Shown here: positions 10,450 through 20,591 of the stretch, one piece after another | Layout of the letters: every line of letters begins with the position of its first letter | Position numbering within the stretch: position 1 is the first letter of the stretch | Source of the DNA: Burkholderiales bacterium | GTDB lineage: Bacteria > Pseudomonadota > Gammaproteobacteria > Burkholderiales > Ga0077523 | Reading direction: 5' to 3' | DNA: 64,000 nt | NCBI GenBank assembly: GCA_022843925.1 | Contig: JALHMS010000003.1 | Span: forward strand, 122,440-186,439 | The notes under the pieces: model-generated | The model's input: only the letters and a program-made list of their open reading frames with translations | What the model was told of the DNA's origin: nothing | Databases searched by the model: none | Program-made: the position numbers and the translations under genes

Positions 10450-11817
10450 CTAGGAACCGCCTACGAGGCGCTGAATATCGTTATAGACGGCGAAAGCCAT
10501 GAGCGACATCAGGAGCAACATCCCGACGCGCTGACCGAGTTCGAGCGTCCGCTCGGACACTGGGCTGCCCTTGATGATTTCGAACGCATAGTACATCAGG
10601 TGCCCCCCATCCAGTAGGGGTACGGGCAGCAGGTTCAGCACGCCGAGACTGATCGAGACGACCGCCACGAAACTCACGAACGCGAGCCAGCCCAGCTGCG
10701 CGGATTGACCCGCATAGTCGGCGATGGTGATGGGGCCGCTGAGGTTCTTCAGGGATACCTTCCCCTGGACCATCTTCCACATCATCTCGACGCTGAACGA
10801 TGTCATCGCCCAGGTCTTCCCGGCCGCAGCGGCGATCGCTTCGAGAGGTCCGTAGCGGACCTCGGTGGCGAGGCGCTTCAGCACTTCGGGATCCTGGCGT
10901 GGCATCACGCCGATGCGACCGATGTGAACGCCCTGCTCGACTGCATCCGACGCGGTGATGGTGACCACGGCGGCCGTGCCGTCGCGGACGAACTCCAACT
11001 CCATCGTCGCCCCGGGTCGGGCGCGCACAGCCTTGATGAGATCCTCCCAGAGAGGCACGGGCGCGCCGTCGACGGCCACGATCTCGTCGCCGCGACGCAA
11101 CCCGGCAACGGCTGCCGGGCTCCCACCGACCACTTCCTCGATGACGGCGGGAATGGGCGGACGGTACGCGACAAGTCCGAGCGTCCCGAGGAAATCCGCA
11201 TCCAGGGCGTCGCTCTCGAGTCCGGACAGATCGAGACGCCGGGTGTACAGATTGCCGTTGAGGCCGACCGTCTCGAGCGTGACCGCGCGCTTCTCGACCG
11301 CATGCTCGAGCAATGCGAGCCTGAACTCCTGCCAGGTGCGCACCGCCACCCCGGCCACGTGGGTGACGATCTCTCCCCGCTCGATCTGCGCTGCGGCGGC
11401 CGCCGTCGCAGGGGGGGCGTCACCGATGGCCGGCCTGAGACCGGGAATGCCATGCACGAACATCACCCAGTAGAGGACGATCGCAAGGATGAAATTGGCG
11501 ACCGGTCCGGCTACCACGATCGCCGAGCGCTTCCAGACGTTCTGCCGGTCGAATGCGCGATGCGCCTCACCGGCCGGGACCGCTCCCTCACGACCATCCA
11601 GCATCTTCACGTAGCCACCCAGCGGCAGCGCGGAGATCGACCATTCCGTGCCGTCCCGCCCCAGACGCTTCGACCAGATCGGCTTGCCGAAACCCAGGGA
11701 GAAGCGCAGGACCTTCACCCCGCATAGCCGCGCGACGAGATAGTGGCCGAACTCGTGGAACACGATGAGCGGGCCCAGCGCGGCGACGGCGGACAACAAT
11801 GTGATCAGCAAGCTCAT
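10450..11817 (-). CDS. rseP: Site-2 intramembrane zinc protease RseP
   Basis: RseP cleaves anti-sigma-E (RseA) within the inner membrane during envelope stress and degrades remnant signal peptides. It has 455 residues from the ATG at 11817. HEFGH at residues 21-25 in the first membrane segment supplies the zinc ligands. Two PDZ domains follow; the second contains [32 protein letters not shown] near the C-terminus gives the third ligand (LDG). The ATG overlaps the dxr stop (ATGA). The much longer frame extending to 12426 runs inside dxr and is not real. Confidence 0.96.
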   Translation of the reverse strand: MSLLITLLSAVAALGPLIVFHEFGHYLVARLCGVKVLRFSLGFGKPIWSKRLGRDGTEWSISALPLGGYVKMLDGREGAVPAGEAHRAFDRQNVWKRSAIVVAGPVANFILAIVLYWVMFVHGIPGLRPAIGDAPPATAAAAAQIERGEIVTHVAGVAVRTWQEFRLALLEHAVEKRAVTLETVGLNGNLYTRRLDLSGLESDALDADFLGTLGLVAYRPPIPAVIEEVVGGSPAAVAGLRRGDEIVAVDGAPVPLWEDLIKAVRARPGATMELEFVRDGTAAVVTITASDAVEQGVHIGRIGVMPRQDPEVLKRLATEVRYGPLEAIAAAAGKTWAMTSFSVEMMWKMVQGKVSLKNLSGPITIADYAGQSAQLGWLAFVSFVAVVSISLGVLNLLPVPLLDGGHLMYYAFEIIKGSPVSERTLELGQRVGMLLLMSLMAFAVYNDIQRLVGGS

Positions 11818-13028
11818 CCCGGTTCCCCCAATGCTTGATCGGCCATGGTGCCGACATGCTCCCGGAGCACTTCCTGCGCGAGACGCCGCGCGCGCGCGTC
11901 CGCATCGAGGACCGCGTCCAGGGATTCGACCCTGTCGGACGGCATGCGGTCGAGAACGTTCTCGATGATCGTGGCGATCCGGTCGAACGCAAGCCGACCC
12001 TCGAGGAACGCCTCGACCGCACACTCGTTCGCAGCGTTCAGCGCGATCGACGCGCACCCCCCGGTCTCCAGGGCCCGATACGCCAGGCGCAGGCAGGGGA
12101 AGCGGTCGAGGTCGGGCGCCTCGAACGTGAGACTCGTACCCCGGGCCAGGTCGAGGAAGCTCACCCCCGAGGCGATACGCTCCGGATACGCGAGCGCATG
12201 CGCGATCGGCGTGCGCATGTCCGGGTTGCCGAGTTGTGCGAGCACGGAGCCATCCACGTACTCGACCATCGAGTGGATCACGCTCTGCGGATGGATGACG
12301 ACCTCGATCTGCGCGGCCGGAGCGCCGAACAACCAGTGGGCCTCGATGACCTCGAGTCCCTTGTTCATCATCGTCGCCGAATCGACGGAGATCTTGCGAC
12401 CCATCACCCAGTTCGGGTGGGCGCACGCCTCGTCGGGCGTGACGCCGGCGAGGCGCTCGACCGCCCAGGTGCGAAACGGCCCGCCCGAGGCCGTCAGCAG
12501 GATCCGGCGCACACCGCGCTGTTCGAGATCACGATCGAACCCGGCAGGCAGCGACTGGAAGACGGCGTTGTGCTCGCTGTCGATCGGGAGCAGCGTCGCG
12601 CCGTGTTCCCGCACGGCATCGAGGAAGAGGCTGCCGGCCATAACCAGCGCTTCCTTGTTCGCGAGCAGGACGGTCTTTCCGGCGCGCACGGCGGCGAGCG
12701 TAGGCGCCAGCCCGGCGCCTCCGACGATCGCTGCCATCACGCTGGAAGCCTCCTCGATGCGAGCAACCGCCTCGAGTCCGGCCACACCGTGGACCACCTC
12801 ACACCCGACCCCGGCTGCGGCGAGGCGCTCCCTCAGGACGCCGGATGCCCCCTCATCGACCACGGCCACCAACTTCGGTCGATGTGCCAAGCACTGTTCG
12901 AAGAGCACGTCGATCTGACGACGGGCGGCCAGGGCGACCACGCGATAGCGATCGGGGTGGCGTGCGACCACGTCGAGCGTCGAACGACCGATGCTGCCCG
13001 TGGATCCGAGAATGGCAATGCCGCGCAT
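11814..13028 (-). CDS. dxr: 1-deoxy-D-xylulose 5-phosphate reductoisomerase
   Basis: Dxr converts DXP to 2-C-methylerythritol 4-phosphate with NADPH, the committed step of the MEP isoprenoid pathway. It has 404 residues. The N-terminal nucleotide loop is GSTGSIG (residues 8-14). Other signatures are [27 protein letters not shown] with the metal-binding Asp/Glu, and NPNW-type [16 protein letters not shown]. It starts three bases after the cdsA stop and precedes rseP. The product feeds UppS, encoded two genes upstream. Confidence 0.97.
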   Translation of the reverse strand: MRGIAILGSTGSIGRSTLDVVARHPDRYRVVALAARRQIDVLFEQCLAHRPKLVAVVDEGASGVLRERLAAAGVGCEVVHGVAGLEAVARIEEASSVMAAIVGGAGLAPTLAAVRAGKTVLLANKEALVMAGSLFLDAVREHGATLLPIDSEHNAVFQSLPAGFDRDLEQRGVRRILLTASGGPFRTWAVERLAGVTPDEACAHPNWVMGRKISVDSATMMNKGLEVIEAHWLFGAPAAQIEVVIHPQSVIHSMVEYVDGSVLAQLGNPDMRTPIAHALAYPERIASGVSFLDLARGTSLTFEAPDLDRFPCLRLAYRALETGGCASIALNAANECAVEAFLEGRLAFDRIATIIENVLDRMPSDRVESLDAVLDADARARRLAQEVLREHVGTMADQALGEPG

Positions 13029-13031
13029 GAA

Positions 13032-13829
13032 CTAACCCGTCATCCAGATCGCCAGCGCTGCCAGAGGCAGGCTCGCGGTGAGTGCATCGATGCGGTCCAG
13101 GACGCCGCCATGACCGGGGAGCAGCTTGCCGCTGTCCTTCACGCCGGCCACGCGCTTCATCCACGACTCGAAGAGATCCCCGACGATGCCGAGTGTGGCG
13201 AGGGCGCCGACGAGAATCAATCCGGAAAGGAATCCGAATCCCGCCAGCAGGGTCGGAGCGAACTGCACCAGCAACACATAGTAGACCGCCACCCCGGCGA
13301 GCGCGCCGAACACGCCTTCCCATGTCTTGCCGGGGCTGATGCCGGGCGCGAGCTTGCGGCGTCCGAAACGGCGCCCCGCGAAGTAGGCGGCGGTGTCGGC
13401 GATCCAGACCACGGCCATCAACGCCAGCAACTGGCCGGGGCGCGCCTGCAGCATGACGGTCGCCAGCCACGCCGGCACAAGCACCCACCATCCCGTCAAC
13501 GCCATCGCCCACCAGGACCGCACGTGCCACCCTCCCCGCAACCATGCAAGCACCACCGAGGACCAGAGCAGTGTCGTCAGCGCAAGGATCCAAGGAAAGC
13601 CGATCCACGCGACCGGCATGGCGCCCGCGATCAGCAGGGAGATCGCAATCGCCAGGATGAACGTCGTGCGCCCCCTCGCCTGCCAACCCGCAAGTCGTGC
13701 CCATTCGTCGGCACCGATCAGGATCACGATCCCGGACGCGATGCGCCAACCGACCGCGGGCAGCAGAAACAACGCTGCCAGTGCCGCCGGCAACAGCACG
13801 ATCGCCGTGAGGATGCGCCGTCCGAGCAT
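13032..13829 (-). CDS. cdsA: Phosphatidate cytidylyltransferase
   Basis: CdsA makes CDP-diacylglycerol from phosphatidate and CTP, the branch point of phospholipid synthesis. It has 265 residues with about seven to eight membrane segments. The C-terminal signature KDSGKLLPGHGGVLDRIDAL contains the metal-binding Asp residues, and GKTWEG precedes it. I chose the ATG at 13829 (MLGRRILTAIVLLP), 13 bases after the uppS stop. The longer frame upstream overlaps uppS in another phase. Confidence 0.95.
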   Translation of the reverse strand: MLGRRILTAIVLLPAALAALFLLPAVGWRIASGIVILIGADEWARLAGWQARGRTTFILAIAISLLIAGAMPVAWIGFPWILALTTLLWSSVVLAWLRGGWHVRSWWAMALTGWWVLVPAWLATVMLQARPGQLLALMAVVWIADTAAYFAGRRFGRRKLAPGISPGKTWEGVFGALAGVAVYYVLLVQFAPTLLAGFGFLSGLILVGALATLGIVGDLFESWMKRVAGVKDSGKLLPGHGGVLDRIDALTASLPLAALAIWMTG

Positions 13830-13842
13830 GGCGCCCGCCGCG

Positions 13843-14625
13843 TCAGCCGCGACCGACAGGTACCGCGGCGACGTCGTCCGCGACGAGCTGTTCGCTCGTG
13901 CGCCCGTACCGGCGTTCACGCTGGCGGAAAGACTGGATGGCGGCGAGATAGGCCTTCGTGTCGAAGTCGGGCCACAGGGTGTCGGTGAAGTACAGCTCGG
14001 TGTACGCAAGCTGCCAGAGCAGAAAGTTGCTGATGCGTTGTTCCCCGCCGGTGCGCACGAAGAGATCGGGTTCCGGCGCATAGCTCATGGCGAGCAACGG
14101 TGCGAGGTCCTCTTCGCTGAAACGCCCGGCGCGTTCCGGGTGCGCCTGCGAAAGGCGATTCATCGCCTGGAGGATATCCCAGCGGCCACCATAGTTCGCT
14201 GCCACCGTCAGCGTGAGCCGGGTGTTCGCCTGCGTGAGCCGCTCGCCCTCTTCGATGAGGCGGACGAGACCCGCGTCGAGGGGGCTGAGATCGCCGATGA
14301 CCCGGAGCCTGATCTCGTTGTCGTGCAGCTTCGTGACCTCCTGCTCGAGCGCCCGGACGAACAGCTGCATCAGGAACGAGACTTCATCCGGTGGACGGCG
14401 CCAGTTCTCGCTCGAGAAGGCGAACAAGGTGAGGTATTCGACGCCGAAGTCGACCGATGCCCGGACGACGTCGCGTACCGCGTCGACGCCACGCTTGTGG
14501 CCGGCGACCCGGGGAAGGAAGCGGCGCTTGGCCCAGCGGCCGTTTCCGTCCATGATCATCGCCACGTGTCTTGGCATAGGGCCGCCTTCGGGGATGCCCT
14601 GCGTGGCACTGAGAAAGCGCGCCAA
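13843..14625 (-). CDS. uppS: Undecaprenyl diphosphate synthase (cis-prenyltransferase)
   Basis: UppS condenses farnesyl diphosphate with eight isopentenyl diphosphates to the C55 carrier used for peptidoglycan and O-antigen. [10 protein letters not shown] carries the catalytic Asp at residue 26. [21 protein letters not shown] and [20 protein letters not shown] are the other conserved blocks. With the start shown the protein has 260 residues. This start is a TTG: the N-terminal ARFLSATQ stretch resembles homologues. An ATG 16 codons later (14577) is possible but would remove it. The start lies one base past the frr stop. Confidence 0.95.
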   Translation of the reverse strand: MARFLSATQGIPEGGPMPRHVAMIMDGNGRWAKRRFLPRVAGHKRGVDAVRDVVRASVDFGVEYLTLFAFSSENWRRPPDEVSFLMQLFVRALEQEVTKLHDNEIRLRVIGDLSPLDAGLVRLIEEGERLTQANTRLTLTVAANYGGRWDILQAMNRLSQAHPERAGRFSEEDLAPLLAMSYAPEPDLFVRTGGEQRISNFLLWQLAYTELYFTDTLWPDFDTKAYLAAIQSFRQRERRYGRTSEQLVADDVAAVPVGRG

Positions 14626-14626
14626 C

Positions 14627-15184
14627 TCAGACTGCCAGGAGTTCCGCTTCCTTCGCCGCGAGTGTCTTGTCGACGTCGGCGATGTAGCGGTCCGTCAGCT
14701 TCTGAACGTCTTCCTGACCGCGCCTTTCATCGTCCTCGGCAACCTTCTTTTCCTTGAGCAGGTCCTTCAGCTGCGTGTTGGCGTCGCGCCGCACATTGCG
14801 GATCGCGATGCGAGCAGCCTCCGCCTCTCCGCGCACCACCTTGATGAGATCCTTTCGGCGCTCCTCGGTGAGCGGGGGCATCGGCACGCGGACGATGTCG
14901 CCCATGGACACGGGGTTCAATCCGAGATCGGAGTCGCGGATGGCCTTCTCGATCGCACCACCCAGCTTCTTCTCCCAGGGCGTCACCCCGATCGTGCGGG
15001 CGTCGATGAGGGATACGTTCGCAATCTGGTTGATGGGCGTCGGGGTGCCGTAGTAGTCGATCTTGATGTGATCGAGCAGACCGGTATGGGCCCGCCCTGT
15101 CCGCACCTTGCCGAGATCGGACTTCAGCGTCTCGATCGACTTCTGCATCTTCTGCTCGGCGTTCTTCTTCACATCCGCGATCAT
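14627..15184 (-). CDS. frr: Ribosome recycling factor
   Basis: RRF splits post-termination ribosomes together with EF-G. The 185-residue length is exact for the family. [20 protein letters not shown] and the C-terminal [20 protein letters not shown] helix are conserved. It is in the invariant pyrH-frr order, with an 87-base spacer to pyrH that contains no gene. Confidence 0.97.
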   Translation of the reverse strand: MIADVKKNAEQKMQKSIETLKSDLGKVRTGRAHTGLLDHIKIDYYGTPTPINQIANVSLIDARTIGVTPWEKKLGGAIEKAIRDSDLGLNPVSMGDIVRVPMPPLTEERRKDLIKVVRGEAEAARIAIRNVRRDANTQLKDLLKEKKVAEDDERRGQEDVQKLTDRYIADVDKTLAAKEAELLAV

Positions 15185-15271
15185 CTGCCTGCCCCCTGTC
15201 TGGTCAATGCGCGTCGTCTTCCCATGGCCGCTGTGGTGTGACCGGCGGACATCCGACCGCCGTCAGCAAGC

Positions 15272-15988
15272 TCACGCGTAGACGCGCGTTCCTTCGTCCT
15301 CGCCCATGACCACCCGGCGCAGAGCACCGGTCTTGAAGATGCTGAAGACGCAGATGGGCAGCTTCTGGTCACGACAGAGCGTGAACGCCGTGGCGTCCAT
15401 CACCTTGAGGTTCTGCGAAATCGCCTCGTCGAAGCTGATCTTCTGGTACCGGGTCGCACCCGGATGCGTCTTCGGATCATCGGTATAGACGCCGTCCACC
15501 TTCGTTGCCTTGAGGACGATGTCTACGTTCATCTCCATTCCGCGCAGCGCCGCGGCCGTGTCGGTGGTGAAGAACGGGTTGCCCGTGCCGGCCCCGAAAA
15601 TGACCACCTTGCCTTCTTCCAGATAGCGGATCGCCTTGCCGCGGATGTAGGGCTCTGCCACCTGCTCGATGTTCAGCGCCGACTGCACCCGTGCCGATAT
15701 CCCGATGCGGCGGAGCGCATCCTGCAACGCCAGCGCATTCATCACGGTGGCGAGCATGCCCATGTAGTCGGCCGTGGCGCGGTCCATGCCGGCCGCGCCA
15801 CCGGCCACACCCCGGAAGATGTTCCCGCCGCCGATGACGACGGCGAGTTCCACCCCGAGGTTCACGACTTCCGCGATCTCGGAGACCATGCGCTCGATGG
15901 TTTCGCGGTTGATGCCGTAGCTGTCCTCGCCCATCAGGGCTTCGCCTGACAGCTTGAGCAGGATGCGCTTGAAGACGGGCTTCGCCAT
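15272..15988 (-). CDS. pyrH: Uridylate kinase
   Basis: PyrH is the hexameric bacterial UMP kinase (UMP + ATP to UDP + ADP), of the amino acid kinase fold and not the eukaryotic type. It has 238 residues. KLSGEALMG is the N-terminal phosphate loop; [11 protein letters not shown] and [13 protein letters not shown] follow. [17 protein letters not shown] binds UMP, and [14 protein letters not shown] is the family signature. It lies between tsf and frr in the standard order. Confidence 0.97.
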   Translation of the reverse strand: MAKPVFKRILLKLSGEALMGEDSYGINRETIERMVSEIAEVVNLGVELAVVIGGGNIFRGVAGGAAGMDRATADYMGMLATVMNALALQDALRRIGISARVQSALNIEQVAEPYIRGKAIRYLEEGKVVIFGAGTGNPFFTTDTAAALRGMEMNVDIVLKATKVDGVYTDDPKTHPGATRYQKISFDEAISQNLKVMDATAFTLCRDQKLPICVFSIFKTGALRRVVMGEDEGTRVYA

Positions 15989-16009
15989 GGTTCCGGGGCT
16001 CGTGTTCCG

Positions 16010-16900
16010 TCAGCGCTGCATCGCGGCCTGCGCCTGCGCTGCCACCTCGGCAGCGAAGTCGGTCGTCTTCTTCTCGATGCCCTCGCCCACCACGTACAGC
16101 ACGAAGCTGGACACCGATGCGCCACGGGCCTTGAGCAGTTGCTCCACCGTCTGCTTGTCGTCCTTCACGAACGGTTGGCCCAGGAGCGTGACCTCCTTCA
16201 GGAATTTCTGCACCGAACCCTCGACCATCTTCTGGGCGATATCGGCCGCCTTGCCCTGCTCTGCGGCCTTCGCCGCGGCGACGTCGCGTTCCTTCTGGAT
16301 CAGGGTCTCGGGGACCTGGTCCTTGGAGAGCGCCACAGGCTTCGCCGCCGCCACGTGCATGGCGAGATCCTTGGCGAGATTCTCGTCACCGCCCACCAGA
16401 TCGACCAGAACGCCGATCTTCGAGCCGCCGTGGATGTACTGTGCGACGCGACCTGCCGAGGCGATGCGCGTGAAACGGCGGATGCTGAGGTTCTCGCCGA
16501 TCCGGCCGACAAGTTCGGTACGCACCTGGTCGACAGTCTTGCCGGAAAGCGGCATCGCCGAGAGCGCGGTCACATCGGCGGGATTGCCGCTCGCGACCAG
16601 CGATGCCAACTCCCGGGTGAACGCGAGGAAATCCTCGTTCTTGGCCACGAAGTCCGTTTCGCAGTTGACCTCGATGATCGCGGCCAGCTTGCCGTCGGGC
16701 GACAGGAACGTGCCCACGATTCCCTCCGCGGCCACCCTGGCGGACGCCTTCGCCGCCTTGTTGCCGAGCTTGACGCGGAGAATCTCCTCCGCCTTCTCCA
16801 TGTCACCGGCCGCCTCGGTCAGTGCCTTCTTGCATTCCATCATCGGCGCGTCGGTCTTCTCGCGCAGTTCCTTCACCATGGACGCGGTGATTTCCGCCAT
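16010..16900 (-). CDS. tsf: Translation elongation factor Ts
   Basis: EF-Ts is the guanine-nucleotide exchange factor for EF-Tu. It has 296 residues. Signature 1 is [19 protein letters not shown] at the N-terminus; signature 2 is [15 protein letters not shown]. It lies 21 bases before pyrH and 96 bases after rpsB. That 96-base spacer contains the palindromic pair GCCGGC-GCAT-GCCGGC (16980-16995), a possible attenuator or RNA-stability element touching the end of rpsB. Confidence 0.97.
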   Translation of the reverse strand: MAEITASMVKELREKTDAPMMECKKALTEAAGDMEKAEEILRVKLGNKAAKASARVAAEGIVGTFLSPDGKLAAIIEVNCETDFVAKNEDFLAFTRELASLVASGNPADVTALSAMPLSGKTVDQVRTELVGRIGENLSIRRFTRIASAGRVAQYIHGGSKIGVLVDLVGGDENLAKDLAMHVAAAKPVALSKDQVPETLIQKERDVAAAKAAEQGKAADIAQKMVEGSVQKFLKEVTLLGQPFVKDDKQTVEQLLKARGASVSSFVLYVVGEGIEKKTTDFAAEVAAQAQAAMQR

Positions 16901-16996
16901 GTTCGCTCCTCGATGCTGTGCTTTGGTATCGGGTGCAGGCGTCGCGCTGCCCCGGAATTCGGGCGCCGACCGGTTCAGGGCCGGCGCATGCCGGCG

Positions 16997-17743
16997 CTAC
17001 TGTCCGGACTGGTCTTCGGTCGTCTCGACTTCCACGAACTCATCGCCGGCCGCTTCACGGACGATCTGGCTGCGACCCTCGAGCACCGCGTCGGCAGCAC
17101 CCCGTGCATACAGACGGATGGCGCGGCTCGAATCATCGTTGCCGGGGATCACGTAGGCGATGCCGTCAGGCGTGTGATTCGTGTCGACCACCGCCACGAC
17201 GGGGATGCCGAGCTTCGTGGCTTCGGTCACGGCGATCTTGTGGTAACCCACGTCGATCACGAAGAGGGCGTCGGGCAGGCCGTTCATCTCCTTGATGCCG
17301 CCCAGGCTGCGATCGAGCTTGGCCAGTTCGCGCTGGAACATGAGCCCTTCCTTCTTCGAGAGCTTCTCCATGGAGCCGTCCTGCACCATGGCTTCCATGT
17401 CGCGGAGACGCTTGATGGAAAGCTTCACCGTCTTGAAGTTGCTGAGCATGCCGCCGAGCCACCGATGGTCGACGTACGGGCAACCGGCACGGACGGCTTC
17501 CTCGCGGACGATGTCGCGAGCCTGACGCTTGGTGCCGACGAAAAGGATGTTGCCCTTGTTGGCCGAGAGCTGGCGGACGTACTTCATCGCCTCCTGGTAC
17601 ATGACCAGGGTCTTCTCGAGATTGACGATGTGGATCTTGTTGCGGTGACCGAAGATGAACGGCGCCATCTTGGGATTCCAGTACCGCGTCTGGTGGCCGA
17701 AGTGAACGCCGGCCTCGAGCATCTGCCGCATGGTGACGGACAT
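16997..17743 (-). CDS. rpsB: 30S ribosomal protein S2
   Basis: This 248-residue protein is the first gene of the long operon. [20 protein letters not shown] and [16 protein letters not shown] are S2 signatures, and [25 protein letters not shown] is the conserved C-terminal block. The ATG at 17743 is preceded by AGGAG at good spacing, which decides the start against an in-frame GTG-type extension to 17812. The acidic tail ([14 protein letters not shown]) is typical of betaproteobacterial S2. Confidence 0.97.
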   Translation of the reverse strand: MSVTMRQMLEAGVHFGHQTRYWNPKMAPFIFGHRNKIHIVNLEKTLVMYQEAMKYVRQLSANKGNILFVGTKRQARDIVREEAVRAGCPYVDHRWLGGMLSNFKTVKLSIKRLRDMEAMVQDGSMEKLSKKEGLMFQRELAKLDRSLGGIKEMNGLPDALFVIDVGYHKIAVTEATKLGIPVVAVVDTNHTPDGIAYVIPGNDDSSRAIRLYARGAADAVLEGRSQIVREAAGDEFVEVETTEDQSGQ

Positions 17744-17918
17744 GGGAAACTCCTGAAGTGTGGTTGAGCCTCCACCCGCTGATGGCCCGTGACATTCCTG
17801 CCGGACGGGCACCGCACCTTGAACTGCTCGCGGGTGTGTGAATTTCCTGCTGCACGCACGCTCACCGAATGCGACCGCCCGAGGAGTGCTGCACCTGACC
17901 AGGCGCGCATCACCTTGT

Positions 17919-17995
17919 GTGCCTCACTCCAGGTGCCTCACTCCAGGTGCCTCACTCCAGGTGCCTCACCCAGGTGCCTCACCCCAGGTGCTCTC
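17919..17995. repeat. 14-base tandem repeat in the rpsB upstream region
   Basis: Five head-to-tail copies of GTGCCTCACTCCAG occur. Copies 1-3 are identical (17919-17960), copy 4 lacks one T (17961-17973), copy 5 has CC for TC (17974-17987), and a broken sixth follows. The array lies about 180-250 bases upstream of the rpsB start codon. Its regular unit and high identity point to recent slippage. No protein-coding meaning is evident. Confidence 0.9.
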
Positions 17996-18075
17996 GCCGG
18001 AGCGACCAGCCACGATGATGAAACAGGCCGGTCAACCGGGGATGGCACTCGGAAACTGCACGCCCGGGACGCACG

Positions 18076-18112
18076 TGAACAGGATAGCTTTGAATTTTAA
18101 TACGTTTGCACC
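18076..18112 (-). promoter_or_regulatory. AT-rich block, possible rpsB operon promoter
   Basis: This stretch around TTTGAATTTTAATACG is the only markedly AT-rich segment in the 17744-18215 intergenic region. Read leftward it offers a weak TGCAAA and TATCCT pair about 18 bases apart. The rest of the 470-base region holds the tandem repeat and no gene that I can support. Promoter assignment is inference from composition and position. Confidence 0.3.
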
Positions 18113-18215
18113 ACCCACCTCAAGCGGCGCGTGTGGTTTCTACCGGCATCCGTGAGGGCGGAAGCCGTCCGAGGCCGGTCGGCCCCGTCCTCCGCGCGAC
18201 GGACATGGCCCCGGC

Positions 18216-18911
18216 TCACACCAGGCAGAGCACGCCTCGACGGATGGCATCCGGAAGAGCGGTCGCGCGAAGCAGACCCAGCAGTCCGAAACCGGCGACG
18301 AGTCCACCGGCCAACACGCGGATGCCGACCCTGCGCCGCAGACGGTCGAAGGCGGCGCCGGCCAGGAGGAGATTCGGCAGGGTACCGAGTCCGAACGCGA
18401 GCATCACCGCAGCGCCGCCGGGGGCCGAACCGGCCAGCAGCGCGGTCGCGAGGATGGAGTACACCAGCCCGCAGGGCAACCATCCCCAGAGGGCGCCCAG
18501 GGTCAGGGCCCGCCACCAGGTGTCCGCAGGCAGGAGGCGGCGGGTGACCGGTTGGACATGCCGCCAGATCCGCCGGCCAGGACCCTCGAGTCGCGCCACC
18601 AGGGTCGAGAACCCTGCGAGGTACAGCCCCAGTCCGACCAGCAGCAGGTTCGCCAAAACCAGCGCCACCATCTGCACGGGCAGAGCCCGTGCGAGCAGCA
18701 GGCTCGCGCCGCCGACAGTGCCGGCCACGGCCCCGGCCATCGCGTACGACGTGATCCGGCCCATGTTGTAGCCGAGACGCAGCTTCCACCGCGGAAACCC
18801 GTCGCCGCCGGCCCCGACGAGGGCCGAGACGATCCCGCCGCACATCCCGACACAGTGGACACCGCCCAGAAGGCCCACGAGAAACGCCGCGCCGGCCAGT
18901 TCGACGGGCAC
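18216..18911 (-). CDS. Sulfite exporter TauE/SafE / UreH-like membrane protein
   Basis: A 231-residue polytopic protein of the DsbD-like/UreH (TauE/SafE-annotated) type. The first helix carries the conserved GLLGGVHCVGMCGGI motif with two cysteines four residues apart. A second helix pair contains ALWGWLPCGLVYSI with a further Cys-Gly, the usual thiol or metal site of the family. In many betaproteobacteria this gene sits between ccoGH and hemN/fnr and is suspected to help copper or heme delivery to cbb3 oxidase. Here it follows hemN; its GTG start lies two bases beyond the hemN stop. Sulfite export itself is only the annotation tradition. Confidence 0.85.
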   Translation of the reverse strand: MPVELAGAAFLVGLLGGVHCVGMCGGIVSALVGAGGDGFPRWKLRLGYNMGRITSYAMAGAVAGTVGGASLLLARALPVQMVALVLANLLLVGLGLYLAGFSTLVARLEGPGRRIWRHVQPVTRRLLPADTWWRALTLGALWGWLPCGLVYSILATALLAGSAPGGAAVMLAFGLGTLPNLLLAGAAFDRLRRRVGIRVLAGGLVAGFGLLGLLRATALPDAIRRGVLCLV

Positions 18912-18913
18912 CG

Positions 18914-20305
18914 TCAGATCACCTTCGAGTAGCTCGCCGTGCGCTGCTGGTTGCGGAGATAGCGGTCGAAGACCATGCAGACCGCCCGCACGAGCAGGCG
19001 ACCGCGGGGCGTCACCGCGAGCCACTCGTCGTCGATCGTGACGAGCCCCTGCTCCACGAACGGCACCAACTCCTGCAACTCCGCCCGGAAGTACCTGCGG
19101 AAATCGATCATGTGGCCCAGTTCCACCCCTTCAAGGGAGACCGCGCCATGGCACATCAGGGACTGGATCACCGTCCGGCGCAGGATGTCGTCGGATGTCA
19201 GCTCGATGCCGCGCATGACCGGCAGCACACCGCGATCGAGCCGGTCGTAGTAGTCGTCGAGCGTCCGGACGTTCTGGACATACGTCGGCCCCACGCTGCC
19301 GATCGCGGTCACACCCAGGGCGACCAGATCGCATTCCGCGTGCGTGGAGTAGCCCTGGAAGTTGCGATGCAGGCGCCCCTGGCGCTGGGCGACCGCCAAC
19401 TCGTCGTCCGGCTTCGCGAAGTGGTCCATGCCGATGTAGACGAATCCGGCCTCCCCCAGGCGGCGGATGGCGAGCGAGAGCATCTGAAGCTTGGTCTCCG
19501 GTGCCGGCAGATCGGCGTCGAGGATCCGCCGCTGCGGCTTGAACATGTGCGGCAGATGCGCGTAGCTGTACAGGGCGATCCGGTCCGGCCCGATGTCGAG
19601 CACGCGGTCGATGGTCTGGTTGAACCCGACGACGTTCTGCTTGGGAAGCCCGTAGATGAGGTCCATGTTCACCGAACGGATCCCGCTCGCCCTGGCCTCC
19701 TCGACCACCGCACGGGTCGAGGCCTCGCTCTGGATACGGTTCACCGCCCGCTGCACCACGGGGTCGAAGTCCTGGACACCGACACTGATCCGGTTCATGC
19801 CCAGTTCGGCCAGCAGGGCGATCGTCCCCGGTTCGACGCTGCGCGGGTCGATCTCGATGGAGTACTCGCCGTCCGGCACCAGCCTGAAACGGCGCGCGAT
19901 GATGGCCATCAACTCCCGCAGCTGATCGGGCGGCAGGAAGGTCGGCGTGCCGCCGCCCCAGTGAAGCTGGCACAGGCGCCGGTCGCCGTCGAGCGACGCC
20001 GACACCAGCTCCGCCTCGCGTTCGAGGTACTTCAGATACTTGGCGGCACGCCCGCGATCACGGGTCACGATCTTGTTGCACGCACAGTAGAAACAGATCG
20101 TGTCGCAGAACGGCAGGTGGACGTACAGCGAGAGAGGTCGTCCGATCCCGCCGATCCCGCGCTTCGAGAGCCAGTTGCGGTACGCGCTCTCGTCGAACGC
20201 TTCCACGAACCGATCCGCGGTCGGGTAGGAGGTGTAACGGGGACCGTTGTGCCCGAAGTTCCGCAACACGTCCGGGTCGATCACCAGGGAGGCCTGCGCT
20301 ATCAT
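18914..20305 (-). CDS. hemN: Oxygen-independent coproporphyrinogen III oxidase
   Basis: This radical-SAM enzyme decarboxylates coproporphyrinogen III to protoporphyrinogen IX without oxygen, keeping heme synthesis running for the cbb3 oxidase under low oxygen. It has 463 residues from the ATG at 20305. HLPFCDTICFYCACNK gives the cluster cysteines C67, C71 and C74, plus C76. GGGTPTF and the C-terminal HemN domain (HRNFQGYSTHAECDLVALG) are present, so it is true HemN and not HemW. A perfect FNR box lies 222-236 bases upstream, with TAATCT near the right distance for a class II promoter. Confidence 0.95.
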   Translation of the reverse strand: MIAQASLVIDPDVLRNFGHNGPRYTSYPTADRFVEAFDESAYRNWLSKRGIGGIGRPLSLYVHLPFCDTICFYCACNKIVTRDRGRAAKYLKYLEREAELVSASLDGDRRLCQLHWGGGTPTFLPPDQLRELMAIIARRFRLVPDGEYSIEIDPRSVEPGTIALLAELGMNRISVGVQDFDPVVQRAVNRIQSEASTRAVVEEARASGIRSVNMDLIYGLPKQNVVGFNQTIDRVLDIGPDRIALYSYAHLPHMFKPQRRILDADLPAPETKLQMLSLAIRRLGEAGFVYIGMDHFAKPDDELAVAQRQGRLHRNFQGYSTHAECDLVALGVTAIGSVGPTYVQNVRTLDDYYDRLDRGVLPVMRGIELTSDDILRRTVIQSLMCHGAVSLEGVELGHMIDFRRYFRAELQELVPFVEQGLVTIDDEWLAVTPRGRLLVRAVCMVFDRYLRNQQRTASYSKVI

Positions 20306-20527
20306 GGTTTGGCTTCGTGTCGAAGGAGTCGGTCCTCGTGGGCACGATGCGGCCTTCGGAGGTCTCGCACCGTGGACGTCGACCTGCCGTTCCGCCCCGC
20401 GTGTAGGGCCAATCCGGCGCGGTATCGACGAACGGGTCGACTGTCGGAACGCTGGCGGAGCGCTGCAAGCGGTCGCGGCGACCTTGGGCACGCGAGGCCG
20501 AGATTACGCGGCATGTCGTCTCGCCGC

Positions 20528-20541
20528 TTGATGTGGATCAA
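20528..20541. promoter_or_regulatory. FNR/ANR box between hemN and fnr
   Basis: TTGATGTGGATCAA is a perfect match to TTGAT-N4-ATCAA. It lies between divergent hemN and fnr. For leftward hemN, a TAATCT hexamer at 20501-20506 is centred 31 bases away, close to the class II spacing. For rightward fnr the box lies 51 bases before the start codon and could support autoregulation. Confidence 0.85.
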
Positions 20542-20591
20542 ACTGTGGAACACGCACCCGCGAGGGCCACGCGAATACTGGAGACCGGGAC

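Noticed and set aside
11835..13988. + strand frame of 717 codons
   Set aside because: Antisense shadow of dxr and cdsA; low-complexity Arg/Gln/His composition.
16980..16995. Terminator between rpsB and tsf
   Set aside because: The GCCGGC palindromes form a short hairpin but no T-tract follows; at most an attenuator.
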